Assembly: GCA_002842855.1 (NCBI GenBank)
Contig: PHEE01000008.1
Location: forward strand, 86,588-150,587
Direction of reading: 5' to 3'
Length of the DNA stretch: 64,000 nt
DNA from: Alphaproteobacteria bacterium HGW-Alphaproteobacteria-4
GTDB lineage: Bacteria > Pseudomonadota > Alphaproteobacteria > Rhodobacterales > Rhodobacteraceae
The translations under genes and the position numbers were made by a program. Below the pieces are notes generated by a model. That model saw nothing but the letters and a program-made list of their open reading frames with translations, was not told where the DNA came from and ran no database searches. Of this stretch, positions 26,234 to 34,262 are shown piece after piece (within the stretch, counting starts at the first letter, position 1; every line of letters starts with the position of its first letter).

Positions 26234-26923
26234 TCAGGCGGCAGGGCCCGGCCATGGTCGGGTTGGCCAGTCGCGTTTGTAAAAGGGCTGGTCGGGGCCC
26301 TCGACAAGGCCTTCGGCGCGCCAGCGGCAAAAGGCGGGATCGGCGAGTGTGGTGGCGACATAGGCGGCAGCTTCGGGCGCGACCGGCAAATTGTAGCCAG
26401 CGATGCGTGCAGCGACCGGGGCATAAAAGGCATCGGCTGCGCTCCAGCGTCCAAACAGCCACGGCCCGCTCGCGCCGAATTGACCGCGCGCGAGGTGCCA
26501 CAACGCCTCGATCCGCGTCAGATCGGCCAGCACCGCGGCCGAAGGCACGCAATCGGCATAACTCACCCGCAGGTTCATCGGGCAATGTTCGCGCAGCGCG
26601 CCAAAGCCTGCGTGCATCTCGGCTGCCAGCCATCGCGCGACGGCGCGGGCGGTCGCATCCTCGGGCCAAAGCCGCGCCTCGGGGTGGCGTTCGGCCAGTG
26701 TCTCGGCAATCGCCAGCGTTTCGCCGATCACCTGACCTTCTGGCAGGCGCAGCGCGGGTGCGAGGCGGGCGGGGGCAAACTCGGCCATCAGGTGGTCGAA
26801 ATCAGGTGCGTAAAGCCGCCCCGATTGGGTGGTCACCGCAATGCCGCCATGCGCGAACAATAGCCAGCCGCGCAGCGACCAGCTGGAATAGCTGCGGTCT
26901 CCGATTGCAAGGTTATAGCCCAT
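26234..26923 (-). CDS. Glutathione S-transferase family protein
   Basis: A protein of 229 residues with N-terminal IGDRSYSSWSLRGWLL (Ser-rich GSH-site turn), LRLPEGQVIGETLAIAETL (cis-Pro region followed by ET in place of the usual ES), and an all-helical C-terminal domain. The GSYSxWSLR pattern resembles a GST group seen in alphaproteobacteria, with unknown substrate. A GG-rich SD lies about five bases before ATG 26923. It is divergent from the sigma-factor gene at 27027. Confidence 0.82.
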   Translation of the reverse strand: MGYNLAIGDRSYSSWSLRGWLLFAHGGIAVTTQSGRLYAPDFDHLMAEFAPARLAPALRLPEGQVIGETLAIAETLAERHPEARLWPEDATARAVARWLAAEMHAGFGALREHCPMNLRVSYADCVPSAAVLADLTRIEALWHLARGQFGASGPWLFGRWSAADAFYAPVAARIAGYNLPVAPEAAAYVATTLADPAFCRWRAEGLVEGPDQPFYKRDWPTRPWPGPAA

Positions 26924-27026
26924 TGACGCCCCCCGGTGCAGCGCGGTGATCCGATCGCGCTTATGACGCGTATTCATGGTCACAACGGGCGCGCAGCACA
27001 AGCGCCGCCGGGCAGGGAGAAGCGGC

Positions 27027-27905
27027 ATGGCATTCGACGGCATCCAGACCCAAACCTACCTGCGCCGCGCGATGCGCGGTGAAATGCTCGACGCCGACAC
27101 CGAGCTGGCGCTGGCGCGCGCTTGGCGCCAACACGGCGATGAGGCGGCATTGGCGCGGTTGGTGGCAGCCTATATGAAGCTTGCGGTTTCGATGGCATCG
27201 CGGTTTCGCCGGTATGGCGCCTCGATGGAAGAACTGGTGCAGGAGGCCACCGTGGGCCTGCTGAAAGCTGCACAGAAGTTTGATCCCGCACGCGGCAACC
27301 GTTTTTCGACCTATGCCGTCTGGTGGGTCAGGGCGGCGCTGCAAGACTATACAATGCGCAACCATTCACTGGTGCGCACCGGGGCTACAACCGCGCAAAA
27401 ATCACTCTTTTTCAACCTTCGGCGTGTTGAAGGCGAAATCTGGCGTGAGGCCGCGGAGGCTGGTCAGCGGCTGGGTGCCGAAGCGTTGCGGGCGCGCGTT
27501 GCCGCCAGGCTCGGGGTGACCGAGGCCGATGTGGAAACCATGCAGATGCGGCTTGCGGGGAGTGATTTGTCACTGAACATGCCGATCGCGGGCGAGGCGG
27601 GTGCGCAGGAGTGGGTCGATACGCTGGAAGATGACGCGCCGGGGGCCGCTGAAAGCGTGCCGCAGGCGCTTGATCTGGGGCGACTTCGGGGCTGGCTGGG
27701 TGCAGCGCTGGCAACGCTCACGGCGCGCGAGCAGCGCATCATAGCCGCGCGGCGGCTGCGCGAGGCACCACGCACGCTTGAAGACCTGGGCGGCGAGCTG
27801 GGAATTTCCAAAGAGCGTGTGCGCCAGATCGAGGCGGTGGCCTTGGCCAAATTGCGCCGGACGCTTGCGGCGCGCGGGGTTGGTGTGCAAGACCTGTGGG
27901 CATGA
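27027..27905 (+). CDS. rpoH2: Alternative sigma factor, RpoH family (RpoHII-like)
   Basis: A sigma-70 family protein of 292 residues. It contains region 2 (GASMEELVQEATVGLLKAAQKFDPARGNRFSTYAVWW), the RpoH box QKSLFFNLRR that distinguishes heat-shock sigma factors, and region 4 (LEDLGGELGISKERVRQIEAVAL). In Rhodobacter the second RpoH serves the singlet-oxygen and oxidative response; assignment to RpoHII is from remembered N-terminal wording (MAFDGIQTQTYLRRAM) and could be wrong. GGGAGA is six bases before ATG 27027. The stop overlaps the next start (ATGA). Confidence 0.87.
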   Translation: MAFDGIQTQTYLRRAMRGEMLDADTELALARAWRQHGDEAALARLVAAYMKLAVSMASRFRRYGASMEELVQEATVGLLKAAQKFDPARGNRFSTYAVWWVRAALQDYTMRNHSLVRTGATTAQKSLFFNLRRVEGEIWREAAEAGQRLGAEALRARVAARLGVTEADVETMQMRLAGSDLSLNMPIAGEAGAQEWVDTLEDDAPGAAESVPQALDLGRLRGWLGAALATLTAREQRIIAARRLREAPRTLEDLGGELGISKERVRQIEAVALAKLRRTLAARGVGVQDLWA

Positions 27906-28699
27906 AAGCCCTTGCAGCCCTTGCCCTTGCGTTTGCATTGCCCGCCGTCGCCGCCGAGATCGGCCCCGAGGCGCTGCCCGGACTGCGCGCGCCGGTGGTG
28001 ATTCTGGGAGAGGTGCACGATAACCCCGCGCACCACGCCAATCAGGCGCTGGCGGTTGCCTTTTTGCACCCTTCGGCGATTGTGTTCGAGATGCTGAGCG
28101 ATGAGCGCGCATCCTACGCCACCCCGGCCGCCCGCGACAGCGCCGAAAAACTGGCGGCTGCCCTGGCATGGGAGGCGTCGGGCTGGCCGGATTTTGCGCT
28201 GTATTACCCGATCTTCGAGGCGGCGCCTGAGGCTACCATTCGCGGTGCCGAGGTGCCGCGCGACGACCTTTTGCGCGCGATGAAGGCGGGTGCGGCGGCA
28301 GCCTTTGGTCCCGATGCGGCGCGGTTCGGGCTGACCGTTCCGCTTGCCGCAGCCGATCAGGCAGCACTTGAGGCCGAGCAGATGCAGGCGCATTGCGGAG
28401 CGCTGCCGCCCGAGCGGATGGCGGGCATGGTCGAGGCGCAGCGGCTGCGCGATGCGGCGCTGGCGCGCGCAGTGCTTGATGCGCTGGCGGAAACCGGCGG
28501 CCCGATTGCGGTGATTACCGGCTCGGGCCATGCGCGCACCGATTTTGGCCTGCCCGCCGCCCTGCGTGCGGCAATGCCCGATCTGCCGGTGCTCAGCATT
28601 GGCCAGATCGAGGCGCCCGCCGAGCCCGACCAGCCCTTCGATTACTGGATCGTCACCGATCCGGCCCCGCGCGACGACCCCTGCGCGGTGTTCCGCTAG
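27902..28699 (+). CDS. ChaN-family secreted protein
   Basis: A protein of 265 residues with a Sec signal (MKALAALALAFALPAVAAE) and a ChaN/DUF399 domain: VVILGEVHDNPAHHANQALAV carries the Glu and His residues typical of the family, and the C-terminal core has ITGSGHARTDFGLP. ChaN of Campylobacter is a heme-binding lipoprotein; here no lipobox Cys is present, so this one is likely soluble and periplasmic. Translational coupling to an oxidative-stress-type sigma factor suggests a stress-linked role in heme or iron handling, which is inference. Confidence 0.82.
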   Translation: MKALAALALAFALPAVAAEIGPEALPGLRAPVVILGEVHDNPAHHANQALAVAFLHPSAIVFEMLSDERASYATPAARDSAEKLAAALAWEASGWPDFALYYPIFEAAPEATIRGAEVPRDDLLRAMKAGAAAAFGPDAARFGLTVPLAAADQAALEAEQMQAHCGALPPERMAGMVEAQRLRDAALARAVLDALAETGGPIAVITGSGHARTDFGLPAALRAAMPDLPVLSIGQIEAPAEPDQPFDYWIVTDPAPRDDPCAVFR

Positions 28700-28757
28700 C
28701 GCGCTTGCGCCCCCCCGCTGCGGCTCCTAGACTTTGCGCGAAGCGATGGGGGTGAAG

Positions 28758-29957
28758 ATGCTGGCGGGAAAGACGATACTTCTGATCATTGGCGGTGGCA
28801 TAGCCGCCTACAAATCGCTCGACCTGATCCGCCGTTTGCAGGAGCGCGGCGCGCGTGTGGTGCCGGTGCTGACCCGCGCTGGCGCCGAGTTCGTAACCCC
28901 GCTTGCGGTTTCGGCGCTGGCGGGGGGCAAATGCCATACCGAGCTTTTCAACCTGACGGATGAGGCCGAGATGGGTCATATCCAGCTTTCGCGCGCGGCC
29001 GACCTGGTGGTGGTGGCGCCGGCTACGGCTGACCTCATGGCCAAGCTTGCGGCGGGGCTGGCGCCCGATCTGGCGAGCACGCTGCTTTTGGCCACCGACA
29101 AACGGGTGCTGATCGCGCCTGCGATGAACGTGCGGATGTGGCAGCACCCCGCCACGCAGCGCAACCTTGTGCAGCTGCGCGCCGATGGCGTGGCGGTGGT
29201 GGGCCCGAACGAAGGCGACATGGCTTGCGGCGAGTTCGGGCCGGGCCGGATGGCGGAACCTTTGGAAATTGCCGCTGCAATCAGTGCCGCGATGGGCGAT
29301 GGGCCTTTGGTCGGGCGGCATGTGCTGGTAACCTCGGGGCCGACGCTCGAACCGATCGACCCGGTGCGCTATATCGCCAACCGTTCTTCGGGGGCGCAGG
29401 GGGCGGCGCTGGCGGCGGCGCTGGCCGATCTTGGTGCGCGGGTAACGTTTGTTACCGGTCCCGCGTCCGTTCCTCCACCCGCCGGGGTCGAGGTGATGCG
29501 GGTGGAAACCGCGCGCGAAATGTTGGCGGCGGTGGAGGCCGCGCTGCCTGCCGATGCCGCGGTCTTTGCCGCAGCAGTAGCCGATTGGCGGGTGGCCAAC
29601 GCCAGCGACCGCAAGTTCAAGAAAGACGCGACCGGCACCGCGCCCAAGCTGGAATTTGCCGAAAACCCGGACATTCTGGCCCGCATAAGCCAAATGAAAA
29701 AGGGCCGCCCGGCGCTGGTGGTGGGCTTTGCCGCCGAAACCGATAATGTGCTCGAACACGCCTCGGCCAAGCGCGTGCGCAAGGGCTGCGACTGGATCGT
29801 CGCCAATGATGTCAGCCCCGCAACGGGAATCATGGGCGGCGTGGAAAACATGGTGACGGTGATTGATGCGGAAGGCAGCGAAAGCTGGCCGCGGATGGGC
29901 AAGCCCGAAGTCGCGCGTCGCCTTGCTGCGCGCGTGGCCGCGGCGCTGGCGCGCTAG
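28758..29957 (+). CDS. coaBC: Bifunctional phosphopantothenoylcysteine decarboxylase / phosphopantothenate-cysteine ligase
   Basis: A protein of 399 residues making 4'-phosphopantetheine for coenzyme A. The CoaC part (1-180) is a flavin-binding decarboxylase with GGGIAAYKSLDLIRRL, the catalytic His74 (EMGHIQLSRAAD), PAMNVRMW, and Cys157 in DMACGEFGPGRM. The CoaB part has VTSGPTLEPIDPVRYIANRSSG and the linker Lys region RKFKKDATG. ATG 28758 is preferred because GGGGGTGA ends two bases upstream; ATG 28746 is an alternative. Confidence 0.95.
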   Translation: MLAGKTILLIIGGGIAAYKSLDLIRRLQERGARVVPVLTRAGAEFVTPLAVSALAGGKCHTELFNLTDEAEMGHIQLSRAADLVVVAPATADLMAKLAAGLAPDLASTLLLATDKRVLIAPAMNVRMWQHPATQRNLVQLRADGVAVVGPNEGDMACGEFGPGRMAEPLEIAAAISAAMGDGPLVGRHVLVTSGPTLEPIDPVRYIANRSSGAQGAALAAALADLGARVTFVTGPASVPPPAGVEVMRVETAREMLAAVEAALPADAAVFAAAVADWRVANASDRKFKKDATGTAPKLEFAENPDILARISQMKKGRPALVVGFAAETDNVLEHASAKRVRKGCDWIVANDVSPATGIMGGVENMVTVIDAEGSESWPRMGKPEVARRLAARVAAALAR

Positions 29958-29960
29958 CCC

Positions 29961-30485
29961 ATGCGCGCCGCCGCCTCTGGCGCAGTGTCGCCCGCGCTTG
30001 GCTCTGCGCTGTCGCTGGGGTTGCGGCTGGTGTTTGCGCTTAGCCTGCTGCCGTTTTTCCTCGCTTCGGTAGCCACCCAGATCGACGGGTTCATGCTGAC
30101 CGATCAGGCCTATTTCCTGATCCTGCCGCAATACATGGAGGCGGTGGCCTTTGACCCGGCGCAGATCAGCTGGCCGGGGCACCTTTATGTGGCCTTGGGC
30201 ACGCTGGCCGAGGCGGTGCTGCCGGTGCTGCTGGTGTTGGGCCTTGCCACCCGTGCGGCGGCCTTGGGCATGGTGCTGTTCATCGTGGTGATGAGCGTTA
30301 CCGACATCTGGTTTCATGGCGTGCCCGACGCGGTGGTGGGCGCGCTCTTGGACCCCGACCCCTATGCGCTGATCCTCGACCAGCGGTTGATCTGGTGCGC
30401 GCTTCTGTCAGCGCTGGCGGTGGTCGGGGGCGGGCGGGTGTCGTTTGATGCGCTGATCGGGCGGTTCAGGCCTGCCAGCCGCTGA
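29961..30485 (+). CDS. DoxX-family membrane protein
   Basis: A protein of 174 residues with four predicted helices (about 18-40, 75-95, 98-120 and 140-160). It has the DoxX pattern of an early RLVFALSLLPFF helix and a central GTLAEAVLPVLLVLGLATR. The function of this branch is unknown; DoxX proteins are often linked to thiol or quinone redox. It starts three bases after coaBC, so they are co-transcribed. Its last codons form one arm of a long hairpin. Confidence 0.8.
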   Translation: MRAAASGAVSPALGSALSLGLRLVFALSLLPFFLASVATQIDGFMLTDQAYFLILPQYMEAVAFDPAQISWPGHLYVALGTLAEAVLPVLLVLGLATRAAALGMVLFIVVMSVTDIWFHGVPDAVVGALLDPDPYALILDQRLIWCALLSALAVVGGGRVSFDALIGRFRPASR

Positions 30486-30499
30486 GTGGCAGGCCTGAA
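30465..30499. terminator. Perfect 13-bp hairpin between convergent genes
   Basis: TTCAGGCCTGCCA (30465-30477) pairs exactly with TGGCAGGCCTGAA (30487-30499) around a 9-base loop. It covers the end and stop of the DoxX gene and lies just before the stop of the convergent AhpD-like gene. It is long and symmetrical, suited to terminating both directions; there is no T-run. Confidence 0.65.
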
Positions 30500-30506
30500 G
30501 GGTGGG

Positions 30507-31070
30507 TCAGACCTTGTAGGCGGCAAATCCGGGGTCAATCTCGGTTGCCGCAAGATGGTTGACGAAGTTCGAGAAGGTCTTGCAGGCGATCCCGAGCACC
30601 ACGCCCAGCACCTGCTGCTCGCCGTAGCCGGCCGCAAGGAAGGCATCGACATCGGCGCGGGTGGCGTTGCCACGGGTTTCGACCATGGTCTGCACAAAGC
30701 GTGACAGCGCCTGCAATTTGGCATCGGGCAGGGCTTTGTTCGCCCGCAGCGCCGCCAGCACATCGGGCGCCACGCCCGAGCGTTTGTCGGCGATCATCGA
30801 ATGCGCGGCCATGCAGTATTCGCAATCATTGGTGCGGCTGACGGTCAGGAACACGATCTCCTGCTCGGCGGGGGTAAAGCCTGCGGTCTTGCGAAAGCTG
30901 TCATAGGTGGAAAGATAGCCTTCCAGCACGCCGGGCAGCTTGGCCATATAGAAATACATGTTGGGCACCATGCCCATGCGGGCCTTGGTTGCCTCAAGCG
31001 CGGCCTTGGTGGTGCCGGTGGCGGTTTCGAGGGTGAGGGGGGTGATGTCGAGAACGGGTTTGCGAGACAT
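30507..31070 (-). CDS. AhpD-like / carboxymuconolactone decarboxylase family protein
   Basis: A protein of 187 residues with the AhpD-type redox motif SRTNDCEYCMAAHS (Cys83, Cys86 and the following His90) in an all-helical fold. Such proteins act as peroxidases or as reductants of peroxidases in the cytosol. It is divergent from a TetR gene across 75 bases that contain a palindrome, the usual layout for a repressor and its target. It has an extended N-terminal segment (MVPNMYFYMAKLPGVLEGYL) seen in the larger peroxidase-related proteins. Confidence 0.88.
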   Translation of the reverse strand: MSRKPVLDITPLTLETATGTTKAALEATKARMGMVPNMYFYMAKLPGVLEGYLSTYDSFRKTAGFTPAEQEIVFLTVSRTNDCEYCMAAHSMIADKRSGVAPDVLAALRANKALPDAKLQALSRFVQTMVETRGNATRADVDAFLAAGYGEQQVLGVVLGIACKTFSNFVNHLAATEIDPGFAAYKV

Positions 31071-31091
31071 TCGGAAATTCTCCAGATTTAC

Positions 31092-31106
31092 AGAACGATC
31101 ATTTCT
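31092..31106. promoter_or_regulatory. Probable TetR operator in the divergent promoter region
   Basis: AGAACGATCATTTCT is an imperfect palindrome (arms AGAA and TTCT around a CGATC-type centre) between a TetR gene and its divergent AhpD-like neighbour. CGATC-centred palindromes are common TetR-family operators. Site choice is by eye. Confidence 0.45.
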
Positions 31107-31145
31107 TAAGTTGATTTTGCTGCGCCTGCCAGATAATTCAGACCA

Positions 31146-31772
31146 ATGAGTTCACAAAGCAGCGAGACCCGGCACCGGGGTCGCCCTAAGGGCTATGACG
31201 ACGGCGAGGCGCTTGACGCCGCGATGCGCCTGTTCTGGTCGCATGGCTATGAGGCCGCCTCGGTCGATCTGCTGTGCCGCGAAATGAACATGCCGCGTGC
31301 CAGCCTGTATCAACAATTTGGCGACAAGCAGGGGCTGTTTCTGGCCGCGATCGAGCACTATGCCGAAACCCGCGTTTCCAAGGTGACGCGCGAACTTGAT
31401 GCCGCAACCCTCGGGGTGGCGCTGGCGGGGTATTTCAACGCCGTGGCGCTGCTCGCTACCGAAGATGCGCGCGCGCGGGGTTGCCTTGTGTCTTGCGTTC
31501 TGGCCGATGCGGCAGGCACCAACCTGCGCTTTCGTGCCGAGCTTGCTACCCGGTTCGAGCGAATGGAAACCCGGATGGCCGAGCGCCTTGCGCTGGCACA
31601 GCGGCAGGGCGAACTGGCTGCCGATGTTGATGCGGCGGCGTTGGCGGCGGTGCTTTCGGCCGTTGCGCGCGGAATCATGTTGCGCGCACGGGCTGGCGCA
31701 AGCCGCGAAGATTTGCAGGCGGTGGCGCGCACCGCCGCGTCGCTGGTGCCTCATTCGCCCTTGGCGGCCTGA
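31146..31772 (+). CDS. TetR-family regulator
   Basis: A protein of 208 residues with an N-terminal helix-turn-helix (GRPKGYDDGEALDAAMRLFWSHGYEAASVDLLCREM, then RASLYQQFGDKQGLF) and a helical ligand-binding domain. The domain carries two Cys at GCLVSCVLADAAG, a pattern common in regulators that sense electrophiles. It probably represses the divergent AhpD-like gene through the palindrome at 31092-31106. Its 3' end overlaps the convergent gene at 31751 by 22 bases. Confidence 0.9.
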   Translation: MSSQSSETRHRGRPKGYDDGEALDAAMRLFWSHGYEAASVDLLCREMNMPRASLYQQFGDKQGLFLAAIEHYAETRVSKVTRELDAATLGVALAGYFNAVALLATEDARARGCLVSCVLADAAGTNLRFRAELATRFERMETRMAERLALAQRQGELAADVDAAALAAVLSAVARGIMLRARAGASREDLQAVARTAASLVPHSPLAA

Positions 31773-32317
31773 CCTTTCGAGATCGCTTTCCACAGATGCG
31801 TGTAGCGGTATTTGCGCCGCGCCTCGTCGCTCATGTTTCCGACGCGCACATGCTTCTTGATCCCCGCGCCTTCGAGGATGCGGTTCATGAAGGCGTAAAG
31901 CGCGGTAACCGAAATGATGTCAAACAGCCCCGCCTCGCTATAGCCTGCGTCATAAACCGCCTGCGCATCGGCTTCACCGACGCCTGCGGGGTCAACCGTC
32001 AGGCGGCGCACATAGGCCAGCACGGGCCGCATCTTGGCCGGGATCGAGGGGTGATCGACGTCAATTTGCACATTGCCGAACACCTCGGGTGCGATGCCCC
32101 AGGCTTTCGCGTGGTCGCGGTGCGCCGAAAAGCAATAGTGGCAGTGGTTGAGCGACGAGACATAGGCGGCAATGAGTTCGCGCTCGCCTTCGGAAAGCTC
32201 GCTTTCGCTGCGCAGGATCGCATCGTGGTATTCGAGCAGGGGCAGAATGCCGCGATCCGGGAACTTGCTGAACAGCCCCATCAATTCGAGGTTCGGGATC
32301 GAGGGAAAATGCGACAT
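31751..32317 (-). CDS. Peroxidase-related AhpD-like protein
   Basis: A protein of 188 residues of the uncharacterised peroxidase-related group: SSLNHCHYCFSAHRDHA gives the Cys59-X2-Cys62 pair and following His66. The rest is helical, with a C-terminal GAGIKKHVRVGNMSDEARRKY. It is probably a thiol peroxidase. It converges on and overlaps the TetR gene, so two AhpD-like genes flank one regulator. An SD-like GGAG lies before ATG 32317. Confidence 0.87.
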   Translation of the reverse strand: MSHFPSIPNLELMGLFSKFPDRGILPLLEYHDAILRSESELSEGERELIAAYVSSLNHCHYCFSAHRDHAKAWGIAPEVFGNVQIDVDHPSIPAKMRPVLAYVRRLTVDPAGVGEADAQAVYDAGYSEAGLFDIISVTALYAFMNRILEGAGIKKHVRVGNMSDEARRKYRYTHLWKAISKGQAAKGE

Positions 32318-32390
32318 GGCGGCTCCTGAGGGGCATGGGTTTGCGCAAGGCTAGGGTGCGGCGCGCCGACGTTCCAGCCCCAAAACGCGC

Positions 32391-33176
32391 TCAGGCGGTT
32401 TCGGCCCATTCCAGCGCATGCGGGTCGAACCCAGGCGCGAGGTGCGGTTTGACAATCTGGAAATAGGGCGACAGGTCGAAATCGCGCGGCGTGAACAGCG
32501 AATGGTGGCGAATGTGCAGCAATTCGCGCCGCGCCAGCGCGCCGCCCGGCTGCGCCTTGACCTCACGCACATCGGGCAGAATCGGGTAGCGCACCTGCTG
32601 GTAGGCCCGCGCAATCAGCGATGAGCAGATGGCGCGCGTCGGGTCGCCCGAGCCGAACGCCAGCATCCGGCGGCGCCAGCGCACCGGCACCGGCGGTGTC
32701 GGGATGAAGTAGCGCAGAAGGTCGAAGATGTTGCGCAGATCGTATTTGAGGCCGATCTGATCGACCATGAAGGCGGTGACGCGGCCACATTCTTCGGGTG
32801 AAAGCCCGACGGGGCGGCAGATGCGGGTGTTGTAGCTGGCATATTTCGAAATCGGCGCGGCCACACAGCCCTCGCCCAAATTGACCTCAATCAGCCTCGG
32901 CCGTTCGGACCCGTCTTCGGGTTCGGGCAGCGCATCGCCCACATAGATCGCGGCGTGCGACCAAGTCGATTGGGTGAGGTATTTGATCGCATTCGAAATC
33001 CGCTCGCGGCCTTCGATCAACAGCACATCGCCGGGGCGCAGTGTGCGGCAGAGCGTGGCAAAATCGGAGGGCGTAAAGGGCTTGTAGCCCGAACTTTCGC
33101 CGTTGAGCTTGCGCGCGAGCCTTTGCCCGAGTCGATCGAGCAGGCTGTCGAAGGTCTTGCCGAAACTGGTGGTCAT
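32391..33176 (-). CDS. YiiX/YebB-like permuted NlpC/P60 cysteine hydrolase
   Basis: A protein of 261 residues with the permuted papain-like arrangement: the catalytic His comes first (STWSHAAIYVGD, His74) and the Cys later (RAICSSLIARAYQ, Cys184), with LRPGDVLLIEG before the His. Such enzymes cleave lipid-linked or amide substrates at the envelope, and their true substrates are mostly unknown. There is no signal peptide, so it appears cytosolic or peripheral. SD GGGAGG is seven bases before ATG 33176. It is monocistronic. Confidence 0.82.
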   Translation of the reverse strand: MTTSFGKTFDSLLDRLGQRLARKLNGESSGYKPFTPSDFATLCRTLRPGDVLLIEGRERISNAIKYLTQSTWSHAAIYVGDALPEPEDGSERPRLIEVNLGEGCVAAPISKYASYNTRICRPVGLSPEECGRVTAFMVDQIGLKYDLRNIFDLLRYFIPTPPVPVRWRRRMLAFGSGDPTRAICSSLIARAYQQVRYPILPDVREVKAQPGGALARRELLHIRHHSLFTPRDFDLSPYFQIVKPHLAPGFDPHALEWAETA

Positions 33177-33236
33177 TGCGCCCCTCCCGCCCATAACACG
33201 CGCGTCATGGGCAAGACTAGCGGCGGGCCCCGCGCG

Positions 33237-34229
33237 TTACATCTTGGCGCGGCAAAGGTCGCCCTGGCAGGAAATGGCAAGAATCGGGCGGCCAAGCGCG
33301 CGCATTGCGAAGAGCGCGGCGGTGATACCAGCCAGCATTCCGACATAGGCGGGCAAGGCGTGCGGCGAAAGCGAGGGCAAGCCAAACAGGATCAGCCCGT
33401 CATTGCCGCCCGGCACCATGCCGGCACCCGCGCCCATGATAACCCCCGCTACCCCATGCCGCAGCGCCGCCCGAGGTCGCAGGCGCCGCAGCCGCGGGGT
33501 GCGGCGCAGCGCCGCCGACGCCGCCATGCCAGCCAGCGCCGCAAGCGAAATGGGCCAGAGCAGCGATACCGAGGTGGCGCAGGGTGCTGCCCCCGTGGTG
33601 CAGATGAGCGTGGTGGTAAACGACCAGGACCCGGTGTTCAGCAGGAGTCCCGTATTCGCCGCCGCTACCACCGCCACCGCAAACGACAGTGTCCAGACCG
33701 GCGCCCGCAGGGCCGCGCGCAAAGTACCTGTCGCGCGCAACTGCCGCCCGATCCGCGCTACCTCCCACGCCATCCAGGGCGCCAGCGCCAGCAAGAGCCA
33801 AGCGGGAACAGCGGGGGCAAGTGTCGGGGCTGGCGATGCGATCATGCCGGCCCGATGCAGCGCCGCGATCAGCGCAAGGCCCAAAGGCCAGCCCAGAACC
33901 GTGAACAGCATCGAGACATGGCCTTCAACCAGGCGCGACAGGGTGGAAAATGTGCAACTGCCGTTGATGCCCGCGCCGATGCCGAACAACAAACCGCCAG
34001 CCAGCCCCGCCCAGCCAATCGGCCAATGCCGAAACGCCGGCGCCGCCCCAAACAGGGCGGCAATGGCCACAAGGCCTGTGACCCAAAGCGATGCCTTGAA
34101 GAACGACCACAAGAACCAGGCGCGCCCTGTGGTCAGCACTTCGGACACGGCCTTGACCGTGCACAACCCTGCCCGGTGCGCCGAGACCCCGAGAGCCAGA
34201 CCCATGAGCAGGGACAACAGGACTGGCAT
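33237..34229 (-). CDS. YeeE/YedE-family sulfur transporter
   Basis: A protein of 330 residues with about nine or ten helices and the two internally related cysteine motifs of the family: HRAGLCTVKAVSEVLTTGR near the N-terminus and GAGINGSCTFSTLSRLVEG in the middle. TsuA, the characterised member, imports thiosulfate with such cysteines. A third motif, GAGAGMVPGGNDGLILFGLP, has lost its Cys. The extreme C-terminus (SCQGDLCRAKM) adds two Cys. It is 33 bases downstream of a cytochrome gene and probably shares its transcript, which suggests sulfur-compound metabolism. Confidence 0.86.
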   Translation of the reverse strand: MPVLLSLLMGLALGVSAHRAGLCTVKAVSEVLTTGRAWFLWSFFKASLWVTGLVAIAALFGAAPAFRHWPIGWAGLAGGLLFGIGAGINGSCTFSTLSRLVEGHVSMLFTVLGWPLGLALIAALHRAGMIASPAPTLAPAVPAWLLLALAPWMAWEVARIGRQLRATGTLRAALRAPVWTLSFAVAVVAAANTGLLLNTGSWSFTTTLICTTGAAPCATSVSLLWPISLAALAGMAASAALRRTPRLRRLRPRAALRHGVAGVIMGAGAGMVPGGNDGLILFGLPSLSPHALPAYVGMLAGITAALFAMRALGRPILAISCQGDLCRAKM

Positions 34230-34262
34230 TTTGAGGCCTCGGCGCGGGCAGGGTTTCGGGCG

